NCBI RefSeq assembly: GCF_040822085.1
Contig: NZ_CP162006.1
Span: forward strand, 496,001-560,000
Length of the DNA stretch: 64,000 nt
DNA from: Rhodoferax sp. WC2427
GTDB taxonomy: Bacteria > Pseudomonadota > Gammaproteobacteria > Burkholderiales > Burkholderiaceae_C
Direction of reading: 5' to 3'
A program made the position numbers and the translations under genes. Of the stretch, positions 46,222 to 63,586 are shown in pieces. Under the pieces are notes generated by a model. The model was not told the origin of the DNA. It saw only the letters and a list, made by a program, of their open reading frames with translations, and searched no databases. Positions within the stretch are counted from its first letter, which is position 1. Each line of letters begins with the position of its first letter.

Positions 46222-48129
46222 TCACGCGCTCAGCATTTCCCAGCGTTCCAATGCAGCCAGCAGCTGCTCGTCAATGTGCGCATTGCGCTGGCCCAGGGTG
46301 GTGGCGCGCGCGGCATCGGTGGCGTAGATGCTGCCATCGGCCAGGGTGGCGGTGATCTCGGCTTGCTCTTTTTCTAGCGCCGCGATCTGTTCTGGCAGGC
46401 CATCGAGCTCACGCTGCTCCTTGAAGCTGAGCTTGCGGGCCTTGGGGGCCACGGCGGCGGTGACCGGCTTTTGCTCTGTATTTGATAGCTTCTCCTGCGC
46501 TTCTGGTGGGCGCTGGGGCGTATTTTTCCTATTGGTTTCTGCAATCAACTTGGCACGCTTGCTCTGGATCAGCCAGTCCTGCACGCTGCCTTCGTATTCA
46601 CGCCAGAAGCCAGGCCGCTCCTCGGGTTCGTGGGCAATGATGCTGGTGACCACGTTGTCCAGGAAGGCCCGGTCGTGGCTGACCAGAAACACCGTGCCGT
46701 CGTAGTTCTGCAGCAGGTCTTCCAGCAGTTCCAGCGTGTCGATGTCCAGGTCATTGGTGGGTTCGTCCAGCACCAGCACATTGGCCGGGCGGGCAAACAG
46801 GCGCGCCAGCAGCAAACGGTTGCGTTCACCACCCGACAGCGAGCGCACGGGCGAGTTGGCACGTGCCGGGGAAAACAAGAAGTCGCTCAGGTAGCTTTTG
46901 ACGTGCTTGCGCTGGTTGCCGATTTCAATCCACTCGCTGCCCGGGCTGATGAAGTCCTCCAGCGTGGCGTCCAGGTCGAGCGCATTGCGCATCTGGTCGA
47001 AGTAAGCCACCTGCAGGTTCGCACCCTGGCGGATCTTGCCGCTGTCGGGCTGGATCTCGCCCAGGATGAGCTTGAGCAGGGTGCTCTTGCCCGCACCGTT
47101 GGCCCCCAGAAAGCCGACCTTGTCGCCGCGCAGAATCACGTCGCTGAAGCCCTGCACGATGACCTTGTCGCCAAACGCCTTGCTCACATTGGTCAGTTCG
47201 GCCACGATCTTGCCACTGGACTGGCCCGAGGCCACATCCAGGTTCACGCTGCCCTGGGCATCGCGGCGGGCGGCCCGGCTGGAGCGCAGCGCTTCCAGGC
47301 GTACCACGCGGCTTTGGCTACGGGTACGGCGCGCGGCCACACCCTGGCGGACCCAGACTTCTTCCTGCGCCAGCAGCTTGTCGGCCTTGGCGGAGATCAC
47401 CGCTTCCTGCGCCAGTTGTTCATCTTTTTGCAGTACATACTGTTCAAAGTTGCCAGGATACGAGTTGAGCTTGCCCCGGTCGAGTTCCACAATGCGGGTC
47501 GCGACGCGGTTCAGGAAGCTGCGGTCATGGGTGATGGTGATCAGGCTGCCCTTGAAGTCGATCAACAGGTCTTCCAGCCATTCGATGGAATCCAGGTCCA
47601 GGTGGTTGGTCGGCTCATCGAGCAGCAGCACGTCGGGCTTGGCCACCAGGGCCTGGGCCAGTGCCACACGCTTCTTGGTGCCGCCCGACAGGGTGCCGAC
47701 AATCGCCTCGGGGTTCAGATGCAGGCGGTGCAGGGTTTCTTCGACGCGCTGCTCCCAGTTCCAGGCATCGAATGCCTCGATCTGCGACTGCAAGGCATCC
47801 AGATCCACGCCGTCGGCACCCGACAGATAGAGGTCTCGCGCAGCTATGACGCTGGCCAGGCCCACGCTGGCAGACTTGAACACCGAGTCTTCGGGGTTCA
47901 ACACCGGTTCCTGGGCCACGTAGGCAATGCGCAGACCTTGCTGCACGTGCATTGCACCGTCATCGGGCTTTTCCAGGCCACCCAGGATCTTGAGCATGGA
48001 CGACTTGCCCGCTCCATTGCGGCCAATCAGACCCACACGCTCCGTGGTTTCAAGGGAAAAAGCGGCTCTATCGAGAAGTGCGACGTGTCCAAAAGCCAGT
48101 TGGGCGTCGAGTAGGGTAATAAGTGCCAT
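46222..48129 (-). CDS. uup: ABC-F family ATPase (Uup type)
   Basis: A 635-residue soluble protein with two ABC ATPase domains, P-loops GRNGAGKSS and GANGAGKST and signatures LSGGTKKRVALAQ and LSGGERNRLLLA. A C-terminal coiled coil follows. ABC-F proteins act on the ribosome or branched DNA; Uup of E. coli affects transposon excision and ribosome function. The ATG at 48129 gives the family start MALITLLDAQLAF; the frame is open upstream to 48198. Residues about 535-550, in the linker before the coiled coil, are encoded by a sequence resembling the intergenic repeat family. Confidence 0.9.
   Translation of the reverse strand: MALITLLDAQLAFGHVALLDRAAFSLETTERVGLIGRNGAGKSSMLKILGGLEKPDDGAMHVQQGLRIAYVAQEPVLNPEDSVFKSASVGLASVIAARDLYLSGADGVDLDALQSQIEAFDAWNWEQRVEETLHRLHLNPEAIVGTLSGGTKKRVALAQALVAKPDVLLLDEPTNHLDLDSIEWLEDLLIDFKGSLITITHDRSFLNRVATRIVELDRGKLNSYPGNFEQYVLQKDEQLAQEAVISAKADKLLAQEEVWVRQGVAARRTRSQSRVVRLEALRSSRAARRDAQGSVNLDVASGQSSGKIVAELTNVSKAFGDKVIVQGFSDVILRGDKVGFLGANGAGKSTLLKLILGEIQPDSGKIRQGANLQVAYFDQMRNALDLDATLEDFISPGSEWIEIGNQRKHVKSYLSDFLFSPARANSPVRSLSGGERNRLLLARLFARPANVLVLDEPTNDLDIDTLELLEDLLQNYDGTVFLVSHDRAFLDNVVTSIIAHEPEERPGFWREYEGSVQDWLIQSKRAKLIAETNRKNTPQRPPEAQEKLSNTEQKPVTAAVAPKARKLSFKEQRELDGLPEQIAALEKEQAEITATLADGSIYATDAARATTLGQRNAHIDEQLLAALERWEMLSA
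46480..46526. repeat. Repeat-family-like sequence inside uup, copy I
   Basis: The stretch GATAGCTTCTCCTGCGCTTC, then a short GC-rich loop and GCGCTGGGGCG with a T-rich end resembles copies A and C (GATAGCTTCT, GCGCTT, GCGC core). It sits inside the uup reading frame in the linker region and is translated without a stop. Confidence 0.5.
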
Positions 48130-48436
48130 GTTGGGGGGATTATCCGGCCTGCGGGTTTCATCCCTTGGAGGCCGACCAGGGGAGGTGGCGTCTTTCATCG
48201 ACAGGGTGGGCCGTTTCGGCGTGGAGCCAGTGCACCGCGGGCAATGAACTCGTACGGTTTGCGGCGTTGTCCAACTTTTAATTGCTGGTCGGCAAGAGAT
48301 CGGTACAAACCATGCTAAAGTCTAAGGCTGCGCTGATGAAACACAGCAATGTGCAGAATGCGAAAGCAAGGTTTGGGTTTATTCTCAAACGCACTGCAGC
48401 AGGCAGGCAAGAAAGTTAAATTTCTTGCAGGATGCT
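48130..48436. other. Intergenic region between uup and the first rrn operon
   Basis: The 307 bases hold the uup start region and the upstream control region of rrn 1. An element at 48311-48347 (CATGCTAAAGTCTAAGG) resembles the rrn promoter block near 48446 (CATGCTAGAATACAAGG), so rrn 1 may have two promoters. GCAAGAAA and TTTCTTGC form a hairpin at 48407-48428. I see no gene. Confidence 0.5.
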
Positions 48437-48455
48437 CTAAAAAGCATGCTAGAAT
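48425..48455 (+). promoter_or_regulatory. Promoter of rrn operon 1
   Basis: TTGCAG (48425-48430) and TAGAAT (48450-48455) are a -35/-10 pair with a 19-base spacer, longer than ideal. The -10 and downstream bases belong to the repeat unit; the -35 lies outside it and is specific to copy 1. Confidence 0.5.
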
Positions 48456-48702
48456 ACAAGGCTTCGCTGATCACAGCGAGTTGGACAAAGTGGTGTAAAA
48501 GCTGCGATGTTGATCCTTAAAAATATACAGCCGATAAGCGTGGGCGTTTGAATGCGATTGCCAAGTTCTTCGGAACTAGTGCTTAGCACTACAAACGCTC
48601 ATGAAGTAAAAGAAGATGTGAATATCAGAAATGAAGTTCATGTCAATTCCAATTTATGAGTGGCCCCTGGTGGTAAAAGTCAGGGGCAAAAAATTCAAGA
48701 TC

Positions 48703-50239
<1,537 letters not shown>

Positions 50240-50362
50240 CTGGAAACTGCAGTCAAATTTGAATGCCCACACTTATCGGTTGTTGGAAGGTTGTCGCGAG
50301 GACAATTGTGGGAAAAAGGCCATTGGTCAGATTCTCGGAGTTGCTCTGAGAGCGACCGGCTT

Positions 50363-50439
50363 GGGTCTGTAGCTCAGTTGGTTAGAGCACCGTCTTGATA
50401 AGGCGGGGGTCGTTGGTTCGAAACCAACCAGACCCACCA
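50363..50439 (+). tRNA. tRNA-Ile (GAT), operon 1
   Basis: A 77-base tRNA from GGGTCTG to CAGACCCACCA; the anticodon loop CTTGATAAG gives GAT, and CCA is encoded. All stems pair. It lies in the 16S-23S spacer as usual. Confidence 0.96.
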
Positions 50440-50466
50440 TCCATTCAACAACACTGCCGTTTTTGT

Positions 50467-50542
50467 GGGGGTGTAGCTCAGCTGGGAGAGCGGCTGCTTT
50501 GCAAGCAGTAGGTAGCGGGTTCGAGTCCTGTCACCTCCACCA
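50467..50542 (+). tRNA. tRNA-Ala (TGC), operon 1
   Basis: A 76-base tRNA from GGGGGTG to CACCTCCACCA, with anticodon TGC in CTTTGCAAG. The acceptor stem has one G-U pair. CCA is encoded. Confidence 0.96.
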
Positions 50543-50939
50543 ATAATTTGGTGCTTATATATTCAACACCAAAGTGGCTTTTAACGAGGCTACTTTGTTG
50601 TTGATCAATATCTATTGATCGATATAAATTAACCGTAAGGTTAATCGGCTGTTCATTAAAAATTCATAGAGTTTAATCAGCGTTGCTAACCGTTTAGCTA
50701 CCTCTGGGAAACTGCACATTCGTAAAGGTTTAGTGCAGACCGTGCCCGGTGGTGGTGGTTAGTGACAAATTTTTGATTGCGTCAAAACGAATATCAGACT
50801 TTAGTTTGAAATTCAAAATTAACGATGAAGACTCGAAAGAGTTGTAGTTGTTTACGGCATAACGCGATTGGTGAAAGACCAATCAGACATTCCTTGAAGA
50901 CAATGGCGATGTTTCTGTAAGGAGACGTCAAAGTTATAG
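50543..50939 (+). other. 16S-23S spacer distal part, operon 1
   Basis: A 397-base spacer between tRNA-Ala and 23S with no gene. It has a boxA-like antitermination stretch (TGTTCATTAAAAATTCAT near 50651-50668) and paired segments that flank the 23S for RNase III processing. Confidence 0.5.
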
Positions 50940-53820
<2,881 letters not shown>

Positions 53821-53962
53821 TATAACTTTGATTCCAAGCAATTGGTTTGAAGGACTAGTTATGCCAAGTGACGCATTCAAAAACATATCCGGTGAGATGC
53901 CGGAGCTGATTAAATCTCTATGAATTCGTTGTCCTGACGCATGTCAGGGCGGCAACAAGTTA

Positions 53963-54077
53963 TGCCTGATGACCATAGCGAGGTGGTACCACTCCTTCCC
54001 ATCCCGAACAGGACAGTGAAACGCCTCTGCGCCGATGATAGTGCGGGTTCCCGTGTGAAAGTAGGTCATCGTCAGGC
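53963..54077 (+). rRNA. rrf: 5S ribosomal RNA, operon 1
   Basis: About 115 bases, TGCCTGATGACC to GGTCATCGTCAGGC, with paired ends and the conserved CCGAACAGGACAGTGAAACG loop. It lies 142 bases after 23S and is followed by a strong terminator. Confidence 0.95.
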
Positions 54078-54088
54078 TATTACAGCAA

Positions 54089-54120
54089 GAAACGCCCAGT
54101 CCAGCGGACTGGGCGTTTTC
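54089..54120 (+). terminator. Intrinsic terminator of rrn operon 1
   Basis: GAAACGCCCAGTCC, loop AGC, GGACTGGGCGTTTTC: a 13-14-base stem with a T-run. A second hairpin (CTTTAGTGCT/AGCACTAAAG, 54120-54146) follows, so read-through into rrn 2 should be limited. Confidence 0.9.
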
Positions 54121-54437
54121 TTTAGTGCTACTTGGCAGCACTAAAGAAAACGCAAAACGTTTTTATGTGTGCTAAAAAGCATGCTAGAATACAAGGCTTC
54201 GCTGATCACAGCGAGTTGGACAAAGTGGTGTAAAAGCTGCGATGTTGATCCTTAAAAATATACAGCCGATAAGCGTGGGCGTTTGAATGCGATTGCCAAG
54301 TTCTTCGGAACTAGTGCTTAGCACTACAAACGCTCATGAAGTAAAAGAAGATGTGAATATCAGAAATGAAGTTCATGTCAATTCCAATTTATGAGTGGCC
54401 CCTGGTGGTAAAAGTCAGGGGCAAAAAATTCAAGATC
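54121..54437 (+). other. Inter-operon region and leader of rrn operon 2
   Basis: The 317 bases hold the second hairpin of rrn 1, the six-base junction TGTGTG (54166-54171), then the promoter and leader repeated from copy 1. The -10 TAGAAT is at 54185-54190. Upstream of it TTATGT or TTTTAT replaces the copy-1 TTGCAG, so the -35 is weak. No gene. Confidence 0.6.
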
Positions 54438-55974
<1,537 letters not shown>

Positions 55975-56097
55975 CTGGAAACTGCAGTCAAATTTGAATG
56001 CCCACACTTATCGGTTGTTGGAAGGTTGTCGCGAGGACAATTGTGGGAAAAAGGCCATTGGTCAGATTCTCGGAGTTGCTCTGAGAGCGACCGGCTT

Positions 56098-56174
56098 GGG
56101 TCTGTAGCTCAGTTGGTTAGAGCACCGTCTTGATAAGGCGGGGGTCGTTGGTTCGAAACCAACCAGACCCACCA
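56098..56174 (+). tRNA. tRNA-Ile (GAT), operon 2
   Basis: Identical to the operon 1 copy. Confidence 0.96.
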
Positions 56175-56201
56175 TCCATTCAACAACACTGCCGTTTTTG
56201 T

Positions 56202-56277
56202 GGGGGTGTAGCTCAGCTGGGAGAGCGGCTGCTTTGCAAGCAGTAGGTAGCGGGTTCGAGTCCTGTCACCTCCACCA
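56202..56277 (+). tRNA. tRNA-Ala (TGC), operon 2
   Basis: Identical to the operon 1 copy. Confidence 0.96.
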
Positions 56278-56674
56278 ATAATTTGGTGCTTATATATTCA
56301 ACACCAAAGTGGCTTTTAACGAGGCTACTTTGTTGTTGATCAATATCTATTGATCGATATAAATTAACCGTAAGGTTAATCGGCTGTTCATTAAAAATTC
56401 ATAGAGTTTAATCAGCGTTGCTAACCGTTTAGCTACCTCTGGGAAACTGCACATTCGTAAAGGTTTAGTGCAGACCGTGCCCGGTGGTGGTGGTTAGTGA
56501 CAAATTTTTGATTGCGTCAAAACGAATATCAGACTTTAGTTTGAAATTCAAAATTAACGATGAAGACTCGAAAGAGTTGTAGTTGTTTACGGCATAACGC
56601 GATTGGTGAAAGACCAATCAGACATTCCTTGAAGACAATGGCGATGTTTCTGTAAGGAGACGTCAAAGTTATAG
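56278..56674 (+). other. 16S-23S spacer distal part, operon 2
   Basis: Same content as the operon 1 spacer; no gene. Confidence 0.5.
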
Positions 56675-59555
<2,881 letters not shown>

Positions 59556-59697
59556 TATAACTTTGATTCCAAGCAATTGGTTTGAAGGACTAGTTATGCC
59601 AAGTGACGCATTCAAAAACATATCCGGTGAGATGCCGGAGCTGATTAAATCTCTATGAATTCGTTGTCCTGACGCATGTCAGGGCGGCAACAAGTTA

Positions 59698-59812
59698 TGC
59701 CTGATGACCATAGCGAGGTGGTACCACTCCTTCCCATCCCGAACAGGACAGTGAAACGCCTCTGCGCCGATGATAGTGCGGGTTCCCGTGTGAAAGTAGG
59801 TCATCGTCAGGC
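59698..59812 (+). rRNA. rrf: 5S ribosomal RNA, operon 2
   Basis: Second 5S gene, identical to the first in the parts compared. Confidence 0.95.
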
Positions 59813-59823
59813 TATTACAGCAA

Positions 59824-59855
59824 GAAACGCCCAGTCCAGCGGACTGGGCGTTTTC
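59824..59855 (+). terminator. Intrinsic terminator of rrn operon 2
   Basis: Same 13-14-base GC-rich stem and T-run as 54089-54120, followed by the second hairpin at 59855-59881. Confidence 0.9.
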
Positions 59856-59900
59856 TTTAGTGCTACTTGGCAGCACTAAAGAAAACGCAAAACGTTTTTA

Positions 59901-60049
59901 ATCAATCTGATCTGCTTCTCAATCCAATTGTTGCCCACTGTAACTTGCGCGTGACCTGGGAACAGGGTCAGCGCTTCCCAACTCCGAACGTTGTGGTCCA
60001 GTGCTTTAGTCGTCGCGGATCCATCGGGCACCTGCTGTCGCTGCAGCAT
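59901..60049 (-). pseudogene. IS66 transposase (TnpC) middle fragment
   Basis: The minus frame encodes LQRQQVPDGSATTKALDH, then a piece ending VGNNWIEKQIRLI, matching the IS66 TnpC region before the C terminus (compare VPIDNNWVENQIRPI). The match stops at the exact end of the rrn repeat, so the gene was cut there. The frame is degenerate downstream. It is in reversed order relative to the next fragment. Confidence 0.75.
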
Positions 60050-60138
60050 AGGCGCGCGGCAATCCCCTGTTGACCACGGGCGAAGGCCATGGTTGATGTC
60101 AAAGAGTGATGGGCTGCCAGCGATGCAGCACCAAGTCT

Positions 60139-60275
60139 TCCACTCGGCCGGCCCTGTGCATTGGCAGCCCAAGTCAGCACATCCTTCAGGTAGGCATAGG
60201 GGTCATGCCAACTCATGCGTGTTGACTACACTAGACTCATCATCACCGCCGTAGCCAGTTGGCCCGCGGTATGCG
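60139..60275 (-). pseudogene. IS66 transposase (TnpC) C-terminal fragment with stop
   Basis: The minus frame gives AGQLATAVMMSLV, a TAG stop, STRM and then SWHDPYAYLKDVLTW, the TnpC C terminus (compare AAVMSLIQSARLNGHDPYAYLKDVLTRLP). The stop shows it is dead. In the intact gene this part follows the piece at 59901-60049, but here it precedes it on the coding strand, so the two pieces are permuted or come from two elements. Confidence 0.75.
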
Positions 60276-60296
60276 TACGGCCAACTCATCTTGATT

Positions 60297-60656
60297 GTAA
60301 GCGCGCGGCGAACCCATCTTGATGTGAGTGCAGCGCTCTCGCAAGATCGTGTGCACGCAACAGATCGTGCACACCATGCTCAAAGAATCGGAGGCTTCCA
60401 GATATTCCACTCGGCGCACGCATCGGACACACACACGCCGGAGTTCAAGGCCGAGTTGGTGAGGGCTTGCCAACAGCCTGGTACCTCCATCGCGGCATTG
60501 GCGGGGGAACATGCAATGTGCTGCACCGCTGGCTCAAGGAACACCAGCGCAGTGGCTGTCATCAACTGGCCAAGCCCCGCATGCCCACCATCGCGCAGGA
60601 CCCATCCCCGGCTCCCGCCTTCATTGCATTGGCGTTGCCCCCCGTAACTCCTATGT
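60297..60656 (+). pseudogene. IS66 left end with frameshifted TnpA remnant
   Basis: GTAAGCGCGCGGCG at 60297 looks like an IS66 terminal repeat. After it, HTPEFKAELVRACQQPGTSI (60432-) and, after a frameshift near 60518, VLHRWLKEHQRSG match IS66 TnpA. The remnant ends where the IS21 element begins at 60657, so IS21 probably interrupted it. Confidence 0.65.
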
Positions 60657-60729
60657 GTTAGTGCCGATCCAAAACTGACCAGCTAAACCGCAAAGTGCCA
60701 ATCCAAAATTGACCAGGGTGTTCCACTGA

Positions 60730-60750
60730 CCTGCTGAAACTTTCAGCAGG
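60730..60750. promoter_or_regulatory. Hairpin before istA
   Basis: CCTGCTGAAA (60730-60739) and TTTCAGCAGG (60741-60750) pair around one base, giving a tight stem just before the istA start. It may limit istA expression from outside transcription. Confidence 0.45.
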
Positions 60751-60758
60751 GATTCAAG

Positions 60759-62300
60759 GTGATCACCATGGACATGATTGGCAAGGTCAGGCGCATGAAG
60801 TTGCGCGACCAACTCTCCCTTAGCGAGATCGCGAAGCGCACAGGTTTGTCGCGTAACACGGTCAAGAAGTGGCTCAAGGTGCCCCGCGAGGCCGTCCCAA
60901 AGTACGAGCGGGGCAAGCAGGAAGGCAAGCTCACTTCCTTCGAGGCCACCCTGCACCAGGCCCTCACGACCGACAGCCATCGCCCCAAGCAGGGCCGGCG
61001 CAGTGGCCGGGCCCTGTTCGCCCAGATCCAGGCCCAGGGTTACCGCGGCGGCTACAGCGCCGTCACCGACTACATCCGCCGCTGGCGGATCGAGTCGGCA
61101 TCCAGTCCGACCAAAGCCTTTGTCCCGCTCAGTTTCGAGTTGGGCGAAGCCTTCCAGTTCGACTGGAGCGACGAGGCCATGGTCGTCGGCGGCGTGTTCT
61201 ACAACGTCCAGGTGGCCCACCTGAAGCTGTGCGCCAGCCGGGCCTTCTGGCTGGTGGCCTATCCCAGCCAAGGCCACGAGATGCTGTTCGATGCACACAC
61301 GCGGTCGTTCCAGGCGCTGGGTGGCGTCACCCGGCGTGGCATCTACGACAACATGCGCACCGCCGTGGACAAGGTGCAGCGCGGCAAGCAGCGCATCGTC
61401 AACGCCCGCTTCGCCGCCATGTGCAGCCACTACCTGTTCGACCCCGACTTCTGCAACGTCGCCTCGGGCTGGGAGAAAGGGGTGGTCGAGAAGAACGTGC
61501 AGGACAGTCGGCGCCGCATCTGGATCGAAGCTGGCACCCGGCGCTTCGGCTCCTTCATCGAGCCCAATGCCTGGCTGGGCGAGCGTTGCCGTTCCGTCTG
61601 GGCCGATACCGCGCACCCGATTCACCGGCAGTTCACAGTGGCCGAGATGTTGGAGCTGGAGAAAGTCCACTTGATGTCCATGCCGGCCCCGTTCGATGGC
61701 TACGTCGAGCGGCTGGCCCGGGTCAGCAGCACCTGCCTGGTGGCGGCCGCCCGCAACCGTTATTCCGTGCCCTGTGAATGGGCCGGCCACATCGTCAGCA
61801 CCCGGGTCTATCCTGGCCGGATCGACGTAGCCACGGCCGACGCCGTTGTGGCCAGCCATGCCCGGCTGCCCGGCAGTGGCCAGACCAGCTACGACTGGCA
61901 GCATTTCATCGAGCTGGTGCAGCGCAAGCCGGGCTCCTTGCGCAACGGCACGCCGTTTCTGGACCTGCCGGCGCCACTGCTGCGCTTGCGCCAATCCCTG
62001 CTCCGCCATCCGGGCGGCGACCGGGCCATGGACCAGGTGTTGGCAGCCGTGCCACAGGCAGGATTGGAGGCTGTTCTGGTGGCCGTCGAACTGGTGCTTG
62101 AAGGTATGGCGCCCAGCGGCAGCATCAGCGTCGAGCATGTGCGCAACGTGCTAGCTCGGTTGAAAAACCCCATCACCCCGGAGCAGGCGCAGACCTCGCT
62201 GCGACTCAGCCAGGTGCCGATTGCCGACACGGCACGCTACGACCGGCTGCGACCGACCCATCTGGATCGTCTGGACGGACAGGAGGTCGGCCATGCGTGA
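60759..62300 (+). CDS. istA: IS21 transposase IstA
   Basis: A 513-residue transposase with an N-terminal helix-turn-helix ([21 protein letters not shown]), then the DDE catalytic core ([14 protein letters not shown] with the first Asp, followed by [14 protein letters not shown] and the [13 protein letters not shown] segment). It may start at GTG 60759 or ATG 60768; AAGGTG before the latter is a fair ribosome site. It overlaps istB by 8 bases. Confidence 0.92.
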   Translation: MITMDMIGKVRRMKLRDQLSLSEIAKRTGLSRNTVKKWLKVPREAVPKYERGKQEGKLTSFEATLHQALTTDSHRPKQGRRSGRALFAQIQAQGYRGGYSAVTDYIRRWRIESASSPTKAFVPLSFELGEAFQFDWSDEAMVVGGVFYNVQVAHLKLCASRAFWLVAYPSQGHEMLFDAHTRSFQALGGVTRRGIYDNMRTAVDKVQRGKQRIVNARFAAMCSHYLFDPDFCNVASGWEKGVVEKNVQDSRRRIWIEAGTRRFGSFIEPNAWLGERCRSVWADTAHPIHRQFTVAEMLELEKVHLMSMPAPFDGYVERLARVSSTCLVAAARNRYSVPCEWAGHIVSTRVYPGRIDVATADAVVASHARLPGSGQTSYDWQHFIELVQRKPGSLRNGTPFLDLPAPLLRLRQSLLRHPGGDRAMDQVLAAVPQAGLEAVLVAVELVLEGMAPSGSISVEHVRNVLARLKNPITPEQAQTSLRLSQVPIADTARYDRLRPTHLDRLDGQEVGHA

Positions 62301-63198
62301 CACCACCACCGATGTGCAGGCGCAACTGAAGGCGCTGCGGCTCAACGGAATGGCCGCGGCCTGGGCCGACCTGACCGAGCAAGGGGGCGATACCACCCTG
62401 GCCGCTTCCCGCTGGCTGGTGGAACACCTGCTACAGGCCGAGGATGCTGACCGGGCCATGCGTTCGATTACCCACCAGATGAAGTCGGTCCGCTTCCCCA
62501 TACACCGTGACCTAGCCGGGTTCGACTTCGCCGTCTCGCAGGTCGACCAGAGGTTGGTTCAAAAGCTGGCCGACCTGGCGTTCACCCAGGATGCGCAGAA
62601 CGTGGTGCTGGTCGGTGGGCCGGGCACCGGCAAGACCCATCTGGCCACAGCGTTGGGCATCTCGGGATTGACCCGGCACGGCAAGCGGGTGCGCTTCTAC
62701 TCGACGGTCGACCTGGTCAATGCCCTGGAGCAGGAGAAGTCCCAGGGACGCGCTGGGCGCATTGCCATGAGTCTGGTGCGCATGGACCTGGTGGTGCTGG
62801 ATGAATTGGGTTACCTGCCGTTCAGCCAGGCTGGTGGAGTCCTCTTGTTCCACTTGTTGTCCAAGCTGTACGAACACACCAGCGTGATGATTACCACCAA
62901 CCTGACGTTTGCCGAGTGGTCCAGTGTGTTCGGCGACGCCAAGATGACAACGGCCTTGCTCGACCGGCTGACTCACCACTGCCACATCATCGAGACCGGC
63001 AACGAGTCCTACCGGTTCCGGCACAGCACGCATGAAGCCAAGGGACGCATCAAGACGCGGGAGCAAGCCAGGAAGGAGGAGGCCAGTCGAGGAACACAAG
63101 CCCGCGATACCGTGGAGGAAGGGGCCTCGCCTGACGGCTCGGGAACAGAACAAACCAATGCAAGAAAAGGAGGCCCAACCGAGGCAGACAGCCTATAG
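62293..63198 (+). CDS. istB: IS21 helper ATPase IstB
   Basis: A 301-residue DnaC/IstB-type AAA+ ATPase that remodels the target and activates IstA. The Walker A is [10 protein letters not shown] near residue 110, the Walker [12 protein letters not shown] follows, and [20 protein letters not shown] is near the end. About 45 C-terminal residues are low-complexity ([16 protein letters not shown]) and longer than typical IstB. Confidence 0.92.
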   Translation: MRDTTTDVQAQLKALRLNGMAAAWADLTEQGGDTTLAASRWLVEHLLQAEDADRAMRSITHQMKSVRFPIHRDLAGFDFAVSQVDQRLVQKLADLAFTQDAQNVVLVGGPGTGKTHLATALGISGLTRHGKRVRFYSTVDLVNALEQEKSQGRAGRIAMSLVRMDLVVLDELGYLPFSQAGGVLLFHLLSKLYEHTSVMITTNLTFAEWSSVFGDAKMTTALLDRLTHHCHIIETGNESYRFRHSTHEAKGRIKTREQARKEEASRGTQARDTVEEGASPDGSGTEQTNARKGGPTEADSL

Positions 63199-63287
63199 TT
63201 ATCCACAGTCGGCCTTCACGGAGGCCGTTCTAGCACCTGGTCAAAATTCGATTGACACTGGTGGTCAAGATTGGATCGGCTCTAACA

Positions 63288-63487
63288 ACATCGCCTTGAT
63301 GGCTAGCCACGATGTCCAAGTCCTTGAGGTGGACTTGGACGCAATGACGCAATCAACGGCCATCCTGGCGCAGTGGACTTCTGACACGGGAGCCAGAAAC
63401 TACGCCAGAAAACAAAAAAGCAGCCTGTTTTACGGGCCGCTTTTTTGACTACTCCCTGCTAACCTGTTGATTAGTAAGAAGATTTTT
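63288..63487. other. Unassigned region right of the IS21 element
   Basis: The 200 bases are open in one plus frame, which continues from inside the IS and ends at 63448. They encode ALMASHDVQVLEVDLDAM, then a short continuation, which I do not recognise. The open frame may be chance. The region ends with the terminator below, and no IS66 continuation is found. Confidence 0.4.
63414..63446. terminator. Bidirectional terminator before tRNA-Phe
   Basis: AAAAAAGCAGCCTG and CGGGCCGCTTTTTT pair at 12 of 14 positions. It probably ends the minus-strand tRNA-Phe transcript and any plus transcript from the IS. Confidence 0.75.
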
Positions 63488-63563
63488 TGGTGGCCTGGGG
63501 CGGAATCGAACCACCGACACAAGGATTTTCAATCCTCTGCTCTACCGACTGAGCTACCGGGCC
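63488..63563 (-). tRNA. tRNA-Phe (GAA)
   Basis: A 76-base tRNA on the minus strand, GGCCCGG to CCAGGCCACCA, with anticodon GAA in ATTGAAAAT. The D and T arms pair well. The acceptor stem has a C-A mismatch at 5-68 (GGCCCGG against CCAGGCC), where C-G would be normal. CCA is encoded. Confidence 0.93.
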
Positions 63564-63586
63564 AAGACTTAAATTATATACCGAAA

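Larger units (their letters stand above)
60657..63287 (+). mobile_element. IS21-family insertion sequence
   Basis: A 2631-base element with istA and istB. The left end TGTTAGTGCCGATCC matches the inverse of the right end (GGATCGGCTCTAACA). Each end holds two copies of a roughly 20-base repeat (GCCGATCCAAAACTGACCAG and GCCAATCCAAAATTGACCAG on the left), typical of IS21 transposase sites. No target duplication is visible: the left flank is CCTATG and the right flank ACATCG. Both genes look intact, so the element may still be active. Confidence 0.88.

Noticed and set aside
63032..63448. 138-residue open frame across the IS21 right end
   Set aside because: It overlaps istB in another frame, and its tail is not recognisable as a protein; kept only as an unassigned region.
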